The notes: generated from the letters alone by a model not told the origin. Numbered from the stretch's first letter, positions 1 through 10,489 are shown. The stretch: 64,000 nucleotides of DNA from Entoloma clypeatum (GCA_963565915.1 OY751486.1:1736001-1800000); one strand, 5' to 3'. Made by a program: numbers and translations.

Positions 1-26
1 TCAGTGTTGTCACATTGTGACGGCTG

Positions 27-1401
27 ATGACCATCTTTTCCTCTCGCCACCACCACTCTCGCCTCTTGCTTGCCGCCCCCTGCTCCTCGCCGCCTCCACA
101 ACTACCGCGACCCAAGAAAAGAAAGGCGGCAATGCGGGGGCAGAAACAGAGGCGGGTGGGGAAACAGGGAGCGGCAACAACAGAGGGGGAAGAAGAACCG
201 GGAATGCGCGACAAGGGAAAGGCGGCAATGCGGGAAGGTAAACACAAGCGGGTACGCCAGGAAGAGGAGCAAGCGGCAATGCAGGAACGTGAACAGGCGG
301 CAAGTAGGGAGCGATGGCCGGCAACACCGATCCATATGCCTGACACCCCCCTACCACGGCAATCATCCACCCCCAAGCATAGACAACCACAAGAAAGCAG
401 GGCAGAATGGAAATCAAGGAGGAGCAATGTCATGGCCAGCTGTAAGTCAATCAACCCATGACACAGCTCTCACAACTCATATATATTCAGTGGAGGACTA
501 TCTGGATGGCCGTCTTCAAGATTTTGCAGATACTCTTGACTGGCGACTGGAGCTCAATCAAGAGAGGTTCAACCACAAGCAGGAACACCTGCTCGGTCTT
601 GATCAGAAGATCCATGCAATTGCCGGGGGGCTGAATGCAGTCATCACATGAGCTGGGGCCCAGATAACAGCACAGGAGGTGGATTCGGCACAGCGGGTGG
701 AACGGCTGGACGCAAACATCAAGAATCTCACAACAAACTTGGTACCCGTTTGTGAGTTCTTGGGTATACCGATGGAAGGCATTGACAACCCTGGGGTGCA
801 GCCCCCACTTGACAAACCGCCTTGTGTGCAGGTTAAATGGCTTGGGCCTCGTATGGCTCCTCCTCATACCACCCCAACAGTAGATGAACAGGCGCCTGGC
901 GGTTCCTCGCCTGCATTGCCGCCTATCTCCTTTGCATTGCCGCCCAACCCACCGCCAGCTATGCCGCCTCAAGAGCCAACTGTTTCACCCATTCCTCCTG
1001 CCATCAAGCTTGTGCCTGCAACACCTTCCAATTCCCAGGACACCGTGGTGACATATCAAACTCTCTTAAACCCAGCATCTGGCCCACCTGCATTGTCACC
1101 ATCCATGTTCCCAGTAGCCTGTCTGCCAACAAGGTCACAGACCCGCTCTGTGACACCTGGGCTTCAACGTCCCCGCCACTCCCAATCCCACCCTGTGATA
1201 CCTGCTCTATCACCTTGGTCTCGTCCCCAGACACGGTCACAATCCCGGTCCATGACCCCTGCCGCAGGTCCCCCCACCTGCAGCCCATCATATTCAATAT
1301 CTGGTAGTTCTGACATGGATGTGGAATCTGACTTGCCGCTACGGTCTCGTCCCTGGACATGGTCGCAATCTCGGTCTATGACCCCAGCTGGTCTCCTTTG
1401 A
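27..1401 (+). pseudogene. Decayed proline-rich gene, paralogue of the gene at 50.6-52.7 kb
   Basis: Two exons can be joined: 27-441 and 491-1401, around a 49-base GTAAGT...CAG intron (442-490); the frames match across the junction. Exon 1 is rich in basic residues. Exon 2 starts with a helical stretch (about residues 140-240) and then turns proline/serine-rich, with repeated Arg-Ser-Met-Thr-Pro motifs. An in-frame TGA at 649-651 breaks it, and the frame continues beyond, so it is a pseudogene; CGA is a plausible ancestral codon. The helical part and the Ile/Val-Pro-Ala-Thr-Pro motif resemble the minus-strand protein at 50597-51742, which carries a Zn2Cys6 domain. No such cluster is visible here, so the N-terminus may be missing or altered. 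Function unknown. A host gene is possible, but the second copy and surroundings favour a mobile-element passenger. Confidence 0.42.
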
Positions 1402-1624
1402 CCCCCCACCTGCAGCCCATCAAATTTGTCACAAAGGAGGGGTCGGAAGCGCAAGGCAGTAGACAAGGTGGTGCCAACACCAGGTAGGAAGCCTTGCAAG
1501 TAGATAGATCCACATATGCCACACATTATTATCTGGTTTTATTTTCGCCATCTTTTATTTAGATATAATCATTTCTGACATGTTGTTTTTTATTTTATTT
1601 TTAATATTACTATGTTGCATATCT
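1402..1624. other. AT-rich spacer, no gene seen
   Basis: Downstream of the decayed gene the sequence becomes AT-rich, with TTTTATTTT runs around 1540-1615. These may be the A-rich tail of the minus-strand SINE that follows. I see no coding signal. Confidence 0.4.
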
Positions 1625-1953
1625 CACCCAAACCAGGAACTCGAGGTTAGGTGGGAATGCATAGCAGAGTCACCCACTGACACCCGGCAATAGAGCTCTT
1701 TACACTCCCCCACATCCTCCAGCGGAATCCATGCAGAGTCTGAGCGGAGTCTGAGTGGAATGACTTTCTGCTCAGAATTATTGAGCAGAATTGCCTCCGA
1801 TTCCAAGTGGAATCCGCTCGGACTTGAAGTGGACTTCATTCTTGCCTTATTTAGTATTGAAAAAGAGAGTGAGCCGCAAGAATTGAACCTATGACCTTCT
1901 ACAGTGTTATGTAATTATTATGGGCCTTTCAAAACCATTGAGCCACCGAGGCT
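1625..1953 (-). repeat. tRNA-derived SINE candidate
   Basis: Read on the minus strand, this begins with a tRNA-like head. A Pol III A box, TGGCTCAATGG, lies at 1945-1935 and a B box, GGTTCAATTCT, at 1889-1879, 56 bases apart. A body of about 250 bases without an ORF follows, then an A-rich end near 1560-1630. The head does not fold into a clean cloverleaf: the T stem is weak and the anticodon arm is lost, so it is not a working tRNA gene. Box spacing and AT-rich tail are those of a tRNA-type SINE, a retroposon depending on another element's reverse transcriptase. No flanking duplication was found. Confidence 0.5.
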
Positions 1954-1956
1954 TTT

Positions 1957-3014
1957 GTGGTTGGGCGTGTTTGTACACTATATACCCCCTTTGCTTGTGT
2001 AATCAGCCAACTGATTATCGATCCATCACCTCCACCATGCCCTCGAACCCCTCCCTGTTCCACGACTGCTGCCGCTGAGGCCCAAACGACCTGCTCCGGC
2101 CATGTCTGTGCCCCCACATCAATGATTGCCAGCCGCAAGCATACCATGTCAGCAACCAACGACAACGCCAGCCGCAAGTGCCCAAAGGCTACCACGTCAG
2201 CCCCCGACGAGGAGAAGGACAGCAACGCCGCCACCAGGCAGCCGTCAACCAGGGTGAGCAAGAGGAAAGGAAAGGGGACAACAAGGTACGTGGCACCCCC
2301 CCCCTTCCCCTCGTTCCGTGCTCACCACCGCCCAACAGCAACAAAAAACACACCTGCCGGTGCATTTTTTCCCTTCCATTTTCAGTTCGTTCTAACTAAT
2401 CCGCCCACCCTCTCCGTGCTCCCCTCTCCAGGACCAACAAAAAGACCAAGTAGGTCCCCTACAACCGCACACAGAGCCCCTCACTCACTCACCCTTTGCC
2501 CAGCAGCACCAACACTGCCTCTACCCCCGATGAACCCCATCTCATGAGGTGGGTTTTTTTTTCAATTTATTTATTTATCTGTGTCAAACCACAAATACCC
2601 CCCCCCCCCCGAGCACCAGCTCGAGGAACGCGCCATTGCCATTGCCCCCCCCCCCCCCCCCTGCATGTGTGCCAGCTACCACCCCAGTCACAAAGGCCAC
2701 CAAGGTCAATGAGGATGGCCGCCGACGACACTGAGCAGAACCTGCGGAAGCCGAAGCTGACGACCAAGACGAGGATGAGGAGGAGGAGAACAATGACAAT
2801 GACGAGAGCAGCCACAGCAGCAGCTGCAATGGTGGCCGCAACACCAAGACCAAGACCACCACGACCGCCACCACCAAAAAAGAGGGGAGCCGCAGCCCTA
2901 GCCATGGTCACACCCACCACCGCCGCCACAGCTCCCGCCATCCCTGCAGTCACCGCAGCAGCAACAGCAGCAACGAGGGAAGTGCCAGCAACCACCACAC
3001 CCCACTCAACTTAG
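1957..3014 (+). other. Low-complexity Pro/Ala-coding tract, possible gene remnant
   Basis: Open frames here encode proline-, alanine- and arginine-rich low-complexity sequence interrupted by poly-C runs (near 2597-2610 and 2645-2661). A short lysine/arginine-rich segment near 2170-2295 is followed by a plausible GTACGT donor near 2286, so a multi-exon remnant is possible. No conserved domain can be recognised, and frames on both strands are open because of base composition. I treat this as unassigned sequence, not a gene. Confidence 0.25.
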
Positions 3015-3189
3015 AGACTCCTCCCTCCGGACATTCCTATCAACAAACTCTGCCCTCCCACAATATTGGTCATCTGCTCCCACTGTTGCGCCATCGCACC
3101 AAGGAAAGGGTGTGCAGCTTGCGACACGCGTCTCTCGGAGCATCCCACGCCCTGTCATCAAACCCTATCTCTTATCCATTGAACTCCCT

Positions 3190-3660
3190 CCAAACACCCT
3201 AGTTGTCTCTTGTTCACGGCCTGTCCCTGCATCAAAGTTTGCTGGCAAGTGTCTCTTGCAAGTTTCTCGTGTGCGTCACCCACTTCTCAGAGCCTCCCAC
3301 ACCTGTCATCAATTGAAAGCTTGCAGTTTGTCTCTCCCCTCTAGTGTCTCCCGCATGCATTGTGCCCTGGACTGTCCCCATCTCTCGAAGCGTCATCACT
3401 TTCATAAAACCTCCCTCATTCATGTGTCAGTATTTCTCTCCCTCACCCTCTGGCATCTCTTGCATGCATCACATGTGTCCCCATCTTTCAGAGCCTCCCA
3501 CGGCTGCCACCATCAAACGTCCCCCGTTCAGGCATCTATTCTCTCACACTCTATGGCGTCTCCCACATTGTGCTTGTCCTCATCTCTTGGAGCCCCCCAC
3601 ACCTGCCACTGTCAAGTGGCCCTTGTTCATGTGTCAATGTTTGCTGACATATGGAGAGGC
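3190..3660. repeat. Imperfect tandem repeat, about 100-base unit
   Basis: A motif of the form CATCTCTCGGAGCCTCCCAC recurs at about 3281, 3378, 3481 and 3579, giving four diverged units of about 100 bases. ORFs across it are by-products of the repeat. 3660-3885 has no recognisable feature. Confidence 0.55.
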
Positions 3661-3885
3661 CAACACAAGCTTTGATGTAGGGATGGGTTATGAGACATGA
3701 ACCAGTTATGTTTGATGACAGTGACGGGCGTTTGAGGCTCCATGAGATGAGGACACAGTGGAGAGAAACATCTGTTGCACACTTCACCCCTCATCTTTCT
3801 CTCAATTTGTAGCAGAGTGACAACAATAAATACGAAATGCAATAAATAAGTAATCGAAGTTGTTGACTCAATGTTGAGTATACAG

Positions 3886-4938
3886 CTACAGCACTAAGTT
3901 CTCATTAGTAACCATAGCTGCACTCTTCACCCCACGCTTCTTTCTTGGCATGCCCTTGTCCTTCCTTGTTTTGCATTGTTTCTTTGTCAAAGGAATGAGG
4001 CCGCCGTGCTCATTCCCCACAGCCACGTTAGCCATCAATGGACCCGGAGCTGTCACCAATGCAGCTGTTGTGGAAGGAGTTTCTTGCTGAGTCTGTATGT
4101 TCTGTGCATGATTGGTTCAAACTGATGAGCTTGCATCGCCACGATATTGGTCAAGGCCCGGATTTGTCCCTGAAATTGATGTTGTGGTGTCCGTGTTCTC
4201 GGATGTTGCATGTTGTTCCATCCAGTCATTCCATTCCTGTTGCGACATCTTGTAAAAATGAGTGGTACTACTATGCCAAGCATTAAAGAGAGTGTTGAGC
4301 TCAATGCGAGAGCTAATTTCACTTGGACAACAGAACTTGGCCAATGGCCAATTTTTGATGATGATGCCATGTTTTGCAGTGATCTTCATGTCGAAGTTGT
4401 GGTAGAACATATATGACAATACAGGGTTAGAGACATCATACTTACTCAATTTTAGAAGGATCAAGGATGATATTTTCGAGCGAAGATTAGCGAAGATTGC
4501 TTAACTCCTGGATACAGTTTCGGACAACACTTACCAATTGTGTTAGGTGGAGAAGCTAAGAGCATTGGATGTACTTACCATGCACTCCTGAAAGAATATA
4601 AGCTTCCATTCACATTGTGAGATCAAATATATTCTCCTTGACAGCCAGTTCGAAGAAGTCAGACACATGTTCACTTGTTGTGATAACCTCGGGTTGGTTG
4701 TACTGCTCTTTCGAGGACCGCACAACCATGAGTGCAACTTCAGCACCAGTGCGAGCATGGAGGCGTCAGATCTAATACAAAATTTCTTCAGCTTACAAGT
4801 CATGTGGTACAACGAGTGATATTACCTCGTCTTTGAGGCTCTCAAGTGTCACCCGAATGTTGTGGAAGGAAGAGATCAGCACATTGTGAGAGCCCAGCTC
4901 GCGCATCTCGTGCGTGTCATGCAAGGCAGCCAGAGCCT
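3886..4938 (-). pseudogene. 5'-truncated basidiomycete repeat-family gene, decayed
   Basis: A minus-strand gene fragment. The 5' end (4938-4835) encodes a helical segment and is cut by an LTR fragment. A probable short intron follows, then an exon at about 4774-4580, then a segment at about 4464-3886 ending in a lysine/arginine-rich tail and TAG at 3886-3888. The middle, with an Asn-Trp-Pro-Leu motif followed by an 'Asn-Ala-Trp...Thr-His-Phe' motif, resembles a multicopy agaricomycete protein family I know only as hypothetical. Three in-frame TGA stops (4766-4768, 4610-4612, 4117-4119) each sit where arginine is plausible. Function unknown; exon borders approximate. Confidence 0.5.
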
Positions 4939-5025
4939 TGTTATGCTTAACAAACCGTTCCAAGGTTCAGGCAGAGTATGCAGGAAAATGGAAAGGCAAA
5001 GAGCAATGTGATTGCTAAATCTAAG
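4939..5025 (-). repeat. LTR end fragment, gypsy lineage 2
   Basis: This is a near-exact reverse complement of the last 85 or so bases of the LTR at 55421-55823. It starts at the conserved terminus (TGTTATGCTTAACAAACCG here, ending ...AACA in the LTR). Only the LTR end is present. It truncates the gene at 3886-4938 on one side and runs into the 20-base satellite on the other. Confidence 0.75.
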
Positions 5026-5040
5026 GCATGAAGGAAGGTG

Positions 5041-5440
5041 GTTGGACGCGAGGGGAAGCCGTTGGGCAGGAGACGCGGCCGTTGGGCACGAGGGACGGTC
5101 ATTGGGCATGGGGAATGGCCATTTGGCACGAGGAATCGCCGTTGGGCAGGAGACACGGCAGTTGGGCGCAAAGGTAGGCCATTGGGCAAGAGACACGGTC
5201 GTTGGGCGCGAAGGAAGGTGGTTGGAGGCAAGGGGAGGCCGTTGGGCAGGAGACGCGGCCGTTGGGTATGAGGGACGGTCGTTGGGCACGGGGAATGGCC
5301 GTTGGGCAGGAGACGCGGCCGTTGGGCGCAAAGGAAGGTGGTTGGGCAGGAGACGCGGCCGTTGGGCACAGAGGTAGGCCGTTGGGCAAGAAACGTGGAC
5401 GTTGGGCACAAGGGGTGGCTGTTGAGCCCACGAACCGGGC
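5041..5440. repeat. 20-base satellite array, 20 units
   Basis: Exactly twenty consecutive 20-base units with no register slips. A typical unit is GTTGGGCAGGAGACGCGGCC. A higher-order 180-base period is visible: the units at 5041-5120 recur with few changes at 5221-5300. All long ORFs over the array on both strands are artefacts of the repeat. The same unit recurs inverted at 6010-6440 and inside the hAT element at 46380-47110. Confidence 0.92.
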
Positions 5441-6009
5441 GCAGAGCGAGGGGGAGGCGTTGTGGGAAGTGGTTGGCAGTGGTTACATACTTAAATTTTA
5501 AAGTTCAAATGACTCGCTTCGGCGAGTTGAATCGGAGTTTGAATTGACTTGAAAAAAGCTTGAGTGTGCCAGCACAATGTGCAAAGTTCGAGCAGGTGCA
5601 ACGCACCTTTTCGTTGCAAGGCTGGGAATTCCAGGACCATCAGGAAATTTCCCGATGGTGTCTTGATTCCCAACTTTCCCTGTCAGGGACCCCCTCAATC
5701 CCACAAGGGCCGGATTCCACCAGGTCCGATTTTGACTGGGAATCACTGATGCCACGAGGTGTGCTGTGCCAGGCTGTGCCTCAGGAACCCTGATATCCCC
5801 AGGTGTCCTTCATCATTTTTGAATCGTGATGCGATACATTTCCGAGTTCTCGTAAACTCGAACTCGGTTTTTCCAGGCGACCTCAGCCAACTTCTTTCGT
5901 ACCCTCCCATCATGCAGTTTTTTGATCGATTGATGGAATTATTTGTTGTTATTTGTTTGACACATTGATGGCCTAGATAAGTACAGAGTAAGTAACCCAC
6001 TGCCACGGC
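5441..6009. other. Spacer between satellite arrays, no gene
   Basis: No convincing coding signal. The part at about 5640-5760, with TCCGATTTTGACTGGGAATC, loosely resembles sequence near 7230-7300 and the reverse complement near 59615-59640, so an old dispersed repeat probably lies here. Confidence 0.35.
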
Positions 6010-6440
6010 TCCTTCACTCGTCCAACGGCCTGCCCAACGGGGCCCAACCACCTTCCTTCGTGCTCAACGGCCGCCCTTTCCGTCCAACGACCGCCCCTTG
6101 CCCCAACGACTGCCCCTCGTGCCCAACGACCGTCCCTTGCCCCCAACGGTCACCGGCCTCCCCTCGTGTCCAACGACCGTCCCTCGGGCCAAATGGCCAC
6201 CCCTCATACACAACGGCCTCCCCTCGTCCCCAACGGCTGCCCCTCATGCCCAACGGCCTCCACTCATGCCCAACGGCCGTCTCTCGTCCCCAACGGCCTC
6301 CCCTCGTCCCCAACGGTCGCCCCTCGCCATCAAAGGCCTCCCCTCGTCCCCAACGGCTGCCCCTTGTCCCCAACAGCCTCCAATCATGCCGGATGACCTC
6401 CCTTCGCGCCCAACGCCCCCCTTCGTGCCCAATGGCCCCA
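6010..6440. repeat. 20-base satellite array, opposite orientation
   Basis: About 21 diverged units of CAACGGCCTCCCCTCGTCCC, the reverse complement of the unit at 5041-5440. The register slips in places (near 6025-6060 and 6150-6165). With the first array it forms a potential giant inverted repeat around a spacer of about 570 bases. 6441-6790 beyond it shows nothing I recognise. Confidence 0.85.
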
Positions 6441-7289
6441 CTTGGCCTCCCTCGTCACCCACGGCCTCCACTACACAAACTGGGGCTGCCACAGAACCAA
6501 CGAGGATCTCTGCGCGAGCGAAGGCAAGTCATGTATCTGTCTGTACGATGTTCATAACCCTGATGTGTTTTCTCCTTTGTTTGGGATGATTAGCCCACCA
6601 GGGGCTCCTGAATTGCGATGCCGACATATCAGACAGCCGCTGGTGATTGATCCCATTGCCAGAGGTTGTCGTTGCGCGTCTGCGCGTCTGCTTTAGATCT
6701 GTTGTTTCTTTTTTCTCACTCATCGTCTTACAACACATTCTGTCCTACCCACGCACGTGATTTGTGCATATGCTTTATGATTTGAATGATTTGCTACGAC
6801 TTTGAAATGAAAATTTTGTGGTTCAATGAAGTATGAATTCGAAAACATAAAATCCCAAAAAACCACAATGCAACCGACAACATCTGGGAACAGTGGGGAA
6901 TAAATGAAACAAATGAGTGACAAACATGGGAATATCGGGTGACCAAACTGGGCAAGCATGGTAAAATTGGGAATGGTAGGGAAGTTGACCTGGTTAAGGC
7001 CAGGGACGAGCGGGAAAAAGCTGGAACCAGTGGGAATGAGCCGGCGAATATCCTGAGAATGCCCGAAAATTTCAGGGGAAAGTAGAGCCCCATTGGGGAA
7101 AGTCTGGATATCTGGATAGGTATGTCTGGCTCGCTTGTGCTACCCGGAATTTTGAAAATTTGGTCTCCCCATTTTTTCCGACTTTTGGTCCGACATAATG
7201 GGGTTTTCGGGTCCACCCAATCGACCCAGGAAAAGCCAGCTTTGACCCTATCAAACCCTGATTTTTCCGGAAGTAACCAGATCCGATTT

Positions 7290-7675
7290 TGACTGGGCAT
7301 GAGCAATATGGCTTCAGCTAGATTGGGTTCCTGATCTGGATTGGAATCGGAGTCGTCCAAATCTCCATGTAAACTAGTGTCGGAGGGAGGAGGAGATCCT
7401 CCTGGAGGTCCGCCGAATAAGCCAGAATTTGGAGGTACGGAGGGTTCCGTTGGTGGGTTTGGAGGACTGGGGGGAAGTGGTGGAAGCTGATCGGAAGAAG
7501 GCGGAGGAACAGATGGTCCGGAGGTAGGAGTGGATGATGATGCTGTGGCTCCTCGAGGGGTAATGGTTACATTGCGTGTTCCTCGAAGGAAAGCAGAGCA
7601 TGGTGTGGATGATGAACGTTCTGCTGCTGCACAAGCAGTCCTAGTGGTTCGAACTGTATTACGGGTTTGAGACAT
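7290..7675 (-). pseudogene. Gypsy gag N-terminal fragment
   Basis: The minus-strand frame from ATG 7675 encodes a serine/threonine- and proline-rich leader ending in Pro-Asn-Leu-Ala-Glu-Ala-Ile-Leu-Leu-Met. That motif occurs at the same place in the lineage-1 Gag (about 14475-14505), so this is the start of a related gypsy gag. At about 7290 the homology stops, and the open frame continues into unrelated repeat sequence (6960-7290) with no capsid core or zinc knuckle. The upstream GTCGGA-rich sequence (7740-8129) fits its LTR and leader. Confidence 0.6.
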
Positions 7676-7739
7676 GTGGGTAGAGTTTGTTGCGTAGATC
7701 AAGAATGGTGGTATTTCAAATATACTGTCATGTAGCGTT

Positions 7740-8129
7740 TTTCTCAATGTCAGAAAACGTCGGATGAGTCGGAGCGGAGTAGCAGATGAGCGGATGCGAC
7801 AGATTCGACATCTGGCGGAAAGGACCTGGCTTCAACTTGTATGTTGCGCCCCACTCTTTGACGTGGTCCTCGATTTCAGATTGGCGGATGTCGGATGAGT
7901 TGATAAGCGGATGAGCGGAGGTGACGGAGAGAATGCTCAAAGGCAAGTAGAGGCGGATGCAAATGAGGTGTAACATATGATATTTGAACTGAGGTTCTAC
8001 GACAGGTTTGGTACACTATTTATAGTGAACTAGAATGATCAGTATTACTATAAGTGATGTGCAGATATCGGAGTTGACCATCGGAACATTCGGAGTACGG
8101 AGAGTAGCAAATGAAAAGTGAACAACATA
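7740..8129 (-). repeat. Gypsy LTR-like sequence, part 1, split by a Tc1 insertion
   Basis: GTCGGA/CGGATG-rich sequence lying just 5' (minus strand) of the gag fragment. It continues after the Tc1/mariner element at 9748-9890, where GACA may be the LTR edge (TGTC... on the minus strand). A similar stretch with a recognisable 'ATTTGAACTGAGG..TAC' core occurs near 30090-30130. The exact LTR ends are not resolved. Confidence 0.45.
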
Positions 8130-9747
8130 CAGTGACTTCCAAAAGCGGCCCAATATTTTGTATTTTTTGATTGTTGCTTGAATAACATTGGATTGAAAAT
8201 AAATACAAACAAAGTATTGGTGTACCATAGATAGCATTTGATCAGGGCTATCCATCAAAAAAAGAATTACATAATGTCAATCAGTATTACTAGAGATATA
8301 GGCAGTTTAATTCAGAGACTCATTGGGCCACTTATGGAAGTAGTCATCAGAAAAACAGAATTGGGCTATTTTAATACTTGGTATGACCTCCCTTGGCCTT
8401 GATAACTGCTTCTAACCTTCTAGGCATACTTTCTATTAGATTGTGACATACCTCTGGTGGTATATTATTCCACACTTCTGCCACTCTCTCCCAAATCTCC
8501 CAAACTCCCTTTGGTGGTGTTGGATACTTGGCAAGCTCCCTCTTGAGATGAACCCATTGATGTTCAATAGGGCTGATATCTGGAGATTGTGCAGGCCAGT
8601 CCAGAAGTGTGATATTGTTGTCCTTCATCCACTTCTTGGCCTTCTTTGAGGTGTGCTTGGGGTCATTGTCCTGCTGAAAAATTACCTCCTCCTCAGAAAT
8701 CCCACTCTCCTCCAGGCTAGGCAGCATGTGCTCCTCCAGAATGGCCACATACTGGTCAGCATTCATCCTCCCCTCAACCTCTGCAAGATGCCCCACTCCA
8801 TTCCATCCCATACACCCCCATACCATGATGTTTCCTCCACCAAACTTGACTGTCCCCTGCACCTCCCTCTGAATCAACCCTTCTCCCTTCTTCTTCCAGA
8901 CCCACTCTCTTCCATCTGACCCAAATCTGTTGATTTTGGTCTCATCTGACCAAATAATCCTCTTCCAGTCCTCCACAGTCCACTCCTGATACTTCTGAGC
9001 AAAGGCCAACCTTGCCTTTCTATGCCTTGCACTCAACAAGGGCTTTTTCTTCTTCACCACAGCCTTGAATGAATGTTTCTTCAGGACTCTTCTAATTGTT
9101 TGTGAGGAGACTGAATCAGAGATGATGGTATTGATATGTTTCATGGCTTGAACAGCATTGGAAGCTTTGCCAGTCTTGATTTGTGCAATAACTGCATGTT
9201 GATTTGTGGATGAAAGTTTGGATGGGCACCCAGTAAGAGGAGTATAGTGGTTGGGAAGAAGAGTATGAAGTGTTCTGGCAACAGTAGACCTGCCTACACC
9301 AAGTTTGGAGGCAATATGGCAATTGGAGAAACCACTGGAAGCAAGAGAAAGGATATTTTCCTTCTGAGCAGAGGAGATGGGATGCATGATGAATTATAGC
9401 TTTTGGGGAGTGTTGGACTGGTTTATATAGCTTGTAAGCACTGCCTTATGGCTATTAATCATAGCCTCTGAAGCTGTGTGCATTGCTTTAGGCTATGTGC
9501 ATTGCTATTGGGCTGTGTCTGCATTTCTGATAGCTACTTCCATAAGTGGCCCAATGAGTCTCTGAATTAAACTGCCTATATCTCTAGTAATACTGATTGA
9601 AATTATGTAATTCCTTTTTTGATGGATATCCCTGATCAAATGCTATCTATGGTACACCAATACTTTGTTTGTATTTATTTTCAATCCAATGTTATTCAAG
9701 CAACAATCAAAAAATACAAAACATTGGGCCGCTTTTGGAAGTCACTG
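8130..9747. mobile_element. Tc1/mariner element, complete
   Basis: A 1618-base element flanked by TA on both sides (8128-8129 and 9748-9749). Its terminal inverted repeats are about 222 bases (8130-8351 and 9526-9747) and differ at about 6 positions. They begin CAGTGACTTCCAAAAGCGGC. One intact transposase gene fills the interior on the minus strand. Each arm also carries, at its inner end, an inverted copy of the outer tip (8322-8343). The uninterrupted ORF, near-identical arms and clean TA duplication suggest a recent insertion. It sits inside gypsy LTR-like sequence. Confidence 0.95.
8371..9387 (-). CDS. Tc1/mariner transposase (DD34E)
   Basis: A 338-residue uninterrupted protein, the usual size for Tc1-like transposases. 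Residues 1-110 hold two helix-turn-helix units for binding the inverted repeats: an N-terminal 'Ser-Lys-Leu-Gly-Val-Gly-Arg-Ser-Thr-Val' motif, then a second HTH followed by a Lys-Lys-Lys-Lys run. The RNase-H-like catalytic core has Asp in Trp-Ser-Asp-Glu-Thr-Lys, Asp in Phe-Gln-Gln-Asp-Asn-Asp-Pro-Lys-His-Thr, and Glu in Pro-Ile-Glu-His. The last two are separated by 34 residues, the Tc1 signature. It would catalyse cut-and-paste transposition into TA. No intron, stop or frameshift is visible, so this is the window's best candidate for a functional transposase. Confidence 0.96.
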   Translation of the reverse strand: MHPISSAQKENILSLASSGFSNCHIASKLGVGRSTVARTLHTLLPNHYTPLTGCPSKLSSTNQHAVIAQIKTGKASNAVQAMKHINTIISDSVSSQTIRRVLKKHSFKAVVKKKKPLLSARHRKARLAFAQKYQEWTVEDWKRIIWSDETKINRFGSDGREWVWKKKGEGLIQREVQGTVKFGGGNIMVWGCMGWNGVGHLAEVEGRMNADQYVAILEEHMLPSLEESGISEEEVIFQQDNDPKHTSKKAKKWMKDNNITLLDWPAQSPDISPIEHQWVHLKRELAKYPTPPKGVWEIWERVAEVWNNIPPEVCHNLIESMPRRLEAVIKAKGGHTKY

Positions 9748-9890
9748 TATGTCTACTTGTAAGTATGGTTGAGATGTTAAGTAGTAGAAGTATAATCAAA
9801 TATAAATAGAATGTTGTTGGAGCGGATGTCGGAGCAGATGAATCGTCGGAGTCATCAGATAAGTCGTATGTGAATCGTATGGTTATGACA
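9748..9890 (-). repeat. Gypsy LTR-like sequence, part 2
   Basis: Resumes the GTCGGA-containing sequence interrupted by the Tc1 element (TCGGAGCAGATG..TCGTCGGAGTC). The presumed LTR edge is at 9890. From 9891 to 10489 the sequence is AT-rich, with a short GAATGAATGAATGAATGAA microsatellite at 10449-10468 and no recognisable gene. Confidence 0.4.
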
Positions 9891-10489
9891 CAATATAATC
9901 TTATAACTGGTTTAAATGTTTTTGCTTGGATATTCAAATATTGGTTTTGAAATTTCTGTATAATACAGTTGGTCAATTAATTCATGTGAGCAAATACCAG
10001 ACACTCACTATCATACAAATATAGCATATTTGGAATCAGCTTCAAATTCTGCATCCAGCAGTAGTCAAATCAAATCAATTGATTGTTATCAACTGGAACA
10101 AACAAATACAAACAATGTATGCATTTATCATCTGATATATGGCAGCTGTCTGTATCAACTTGAATTATCTTTCCAGCTTCAAAACTGGCAGACTTACTAT
10201 TTCCAGCTATATTTGTATAAATTCAGTCAAACAAGAAACATATCTGACCTCCTTATCCTCTCACATGATCTTGATCTAATCACAACCAATTATTTCATCA
10301 AATGCTTATATAATCATCAAATATTTGTCATTTCATCAAGTCACATGATCAAACAGATGCCATTTTTGAACCCAGCTCGCAAAATGGATCCTGATAGTAT
10401 ATTACTCCAACATTCCAACTAATATTGTTGAGCATTGCTGATTTAAGGTGAATGAATGAATGAATGAAAAATGGTGCTAAGTTGTGGAA

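Noticed and set aside
1879..1952. A functional tRNA gene
   Set aside because: A and B boxes are present, but acceptor and anticodon stems do not pair; better explained as a SINE head.
2567..2998. Minus-strand Val/Ala/Gly-rich frame as a membrane protein
   Set aside because: Product of reading Pro/Ala-type low-complexity DNA backwards.
4876..5431. Long open frames on both strands over the 20-base repeats, up to 177 codons
   Set aside because: A 20-base unit read in three frames repeats as a 60-base period, so open frames arise on both strands automatically; no codon bias or domain.
5041..5440. CRISPR-like array
   Set aside because: Units are contiguous with no unique spacers, and the genome is eukaryotic.
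6794..7290. C-terminal half of the 317-codon minus-strand frame as part of Gag
   Set aside because: No Gag homology after Leu-Ala-Glu-Ala-Ile-Leu-Leu-Met; this part resembles dispersed repeat sequence seen near 5700 and 59620.
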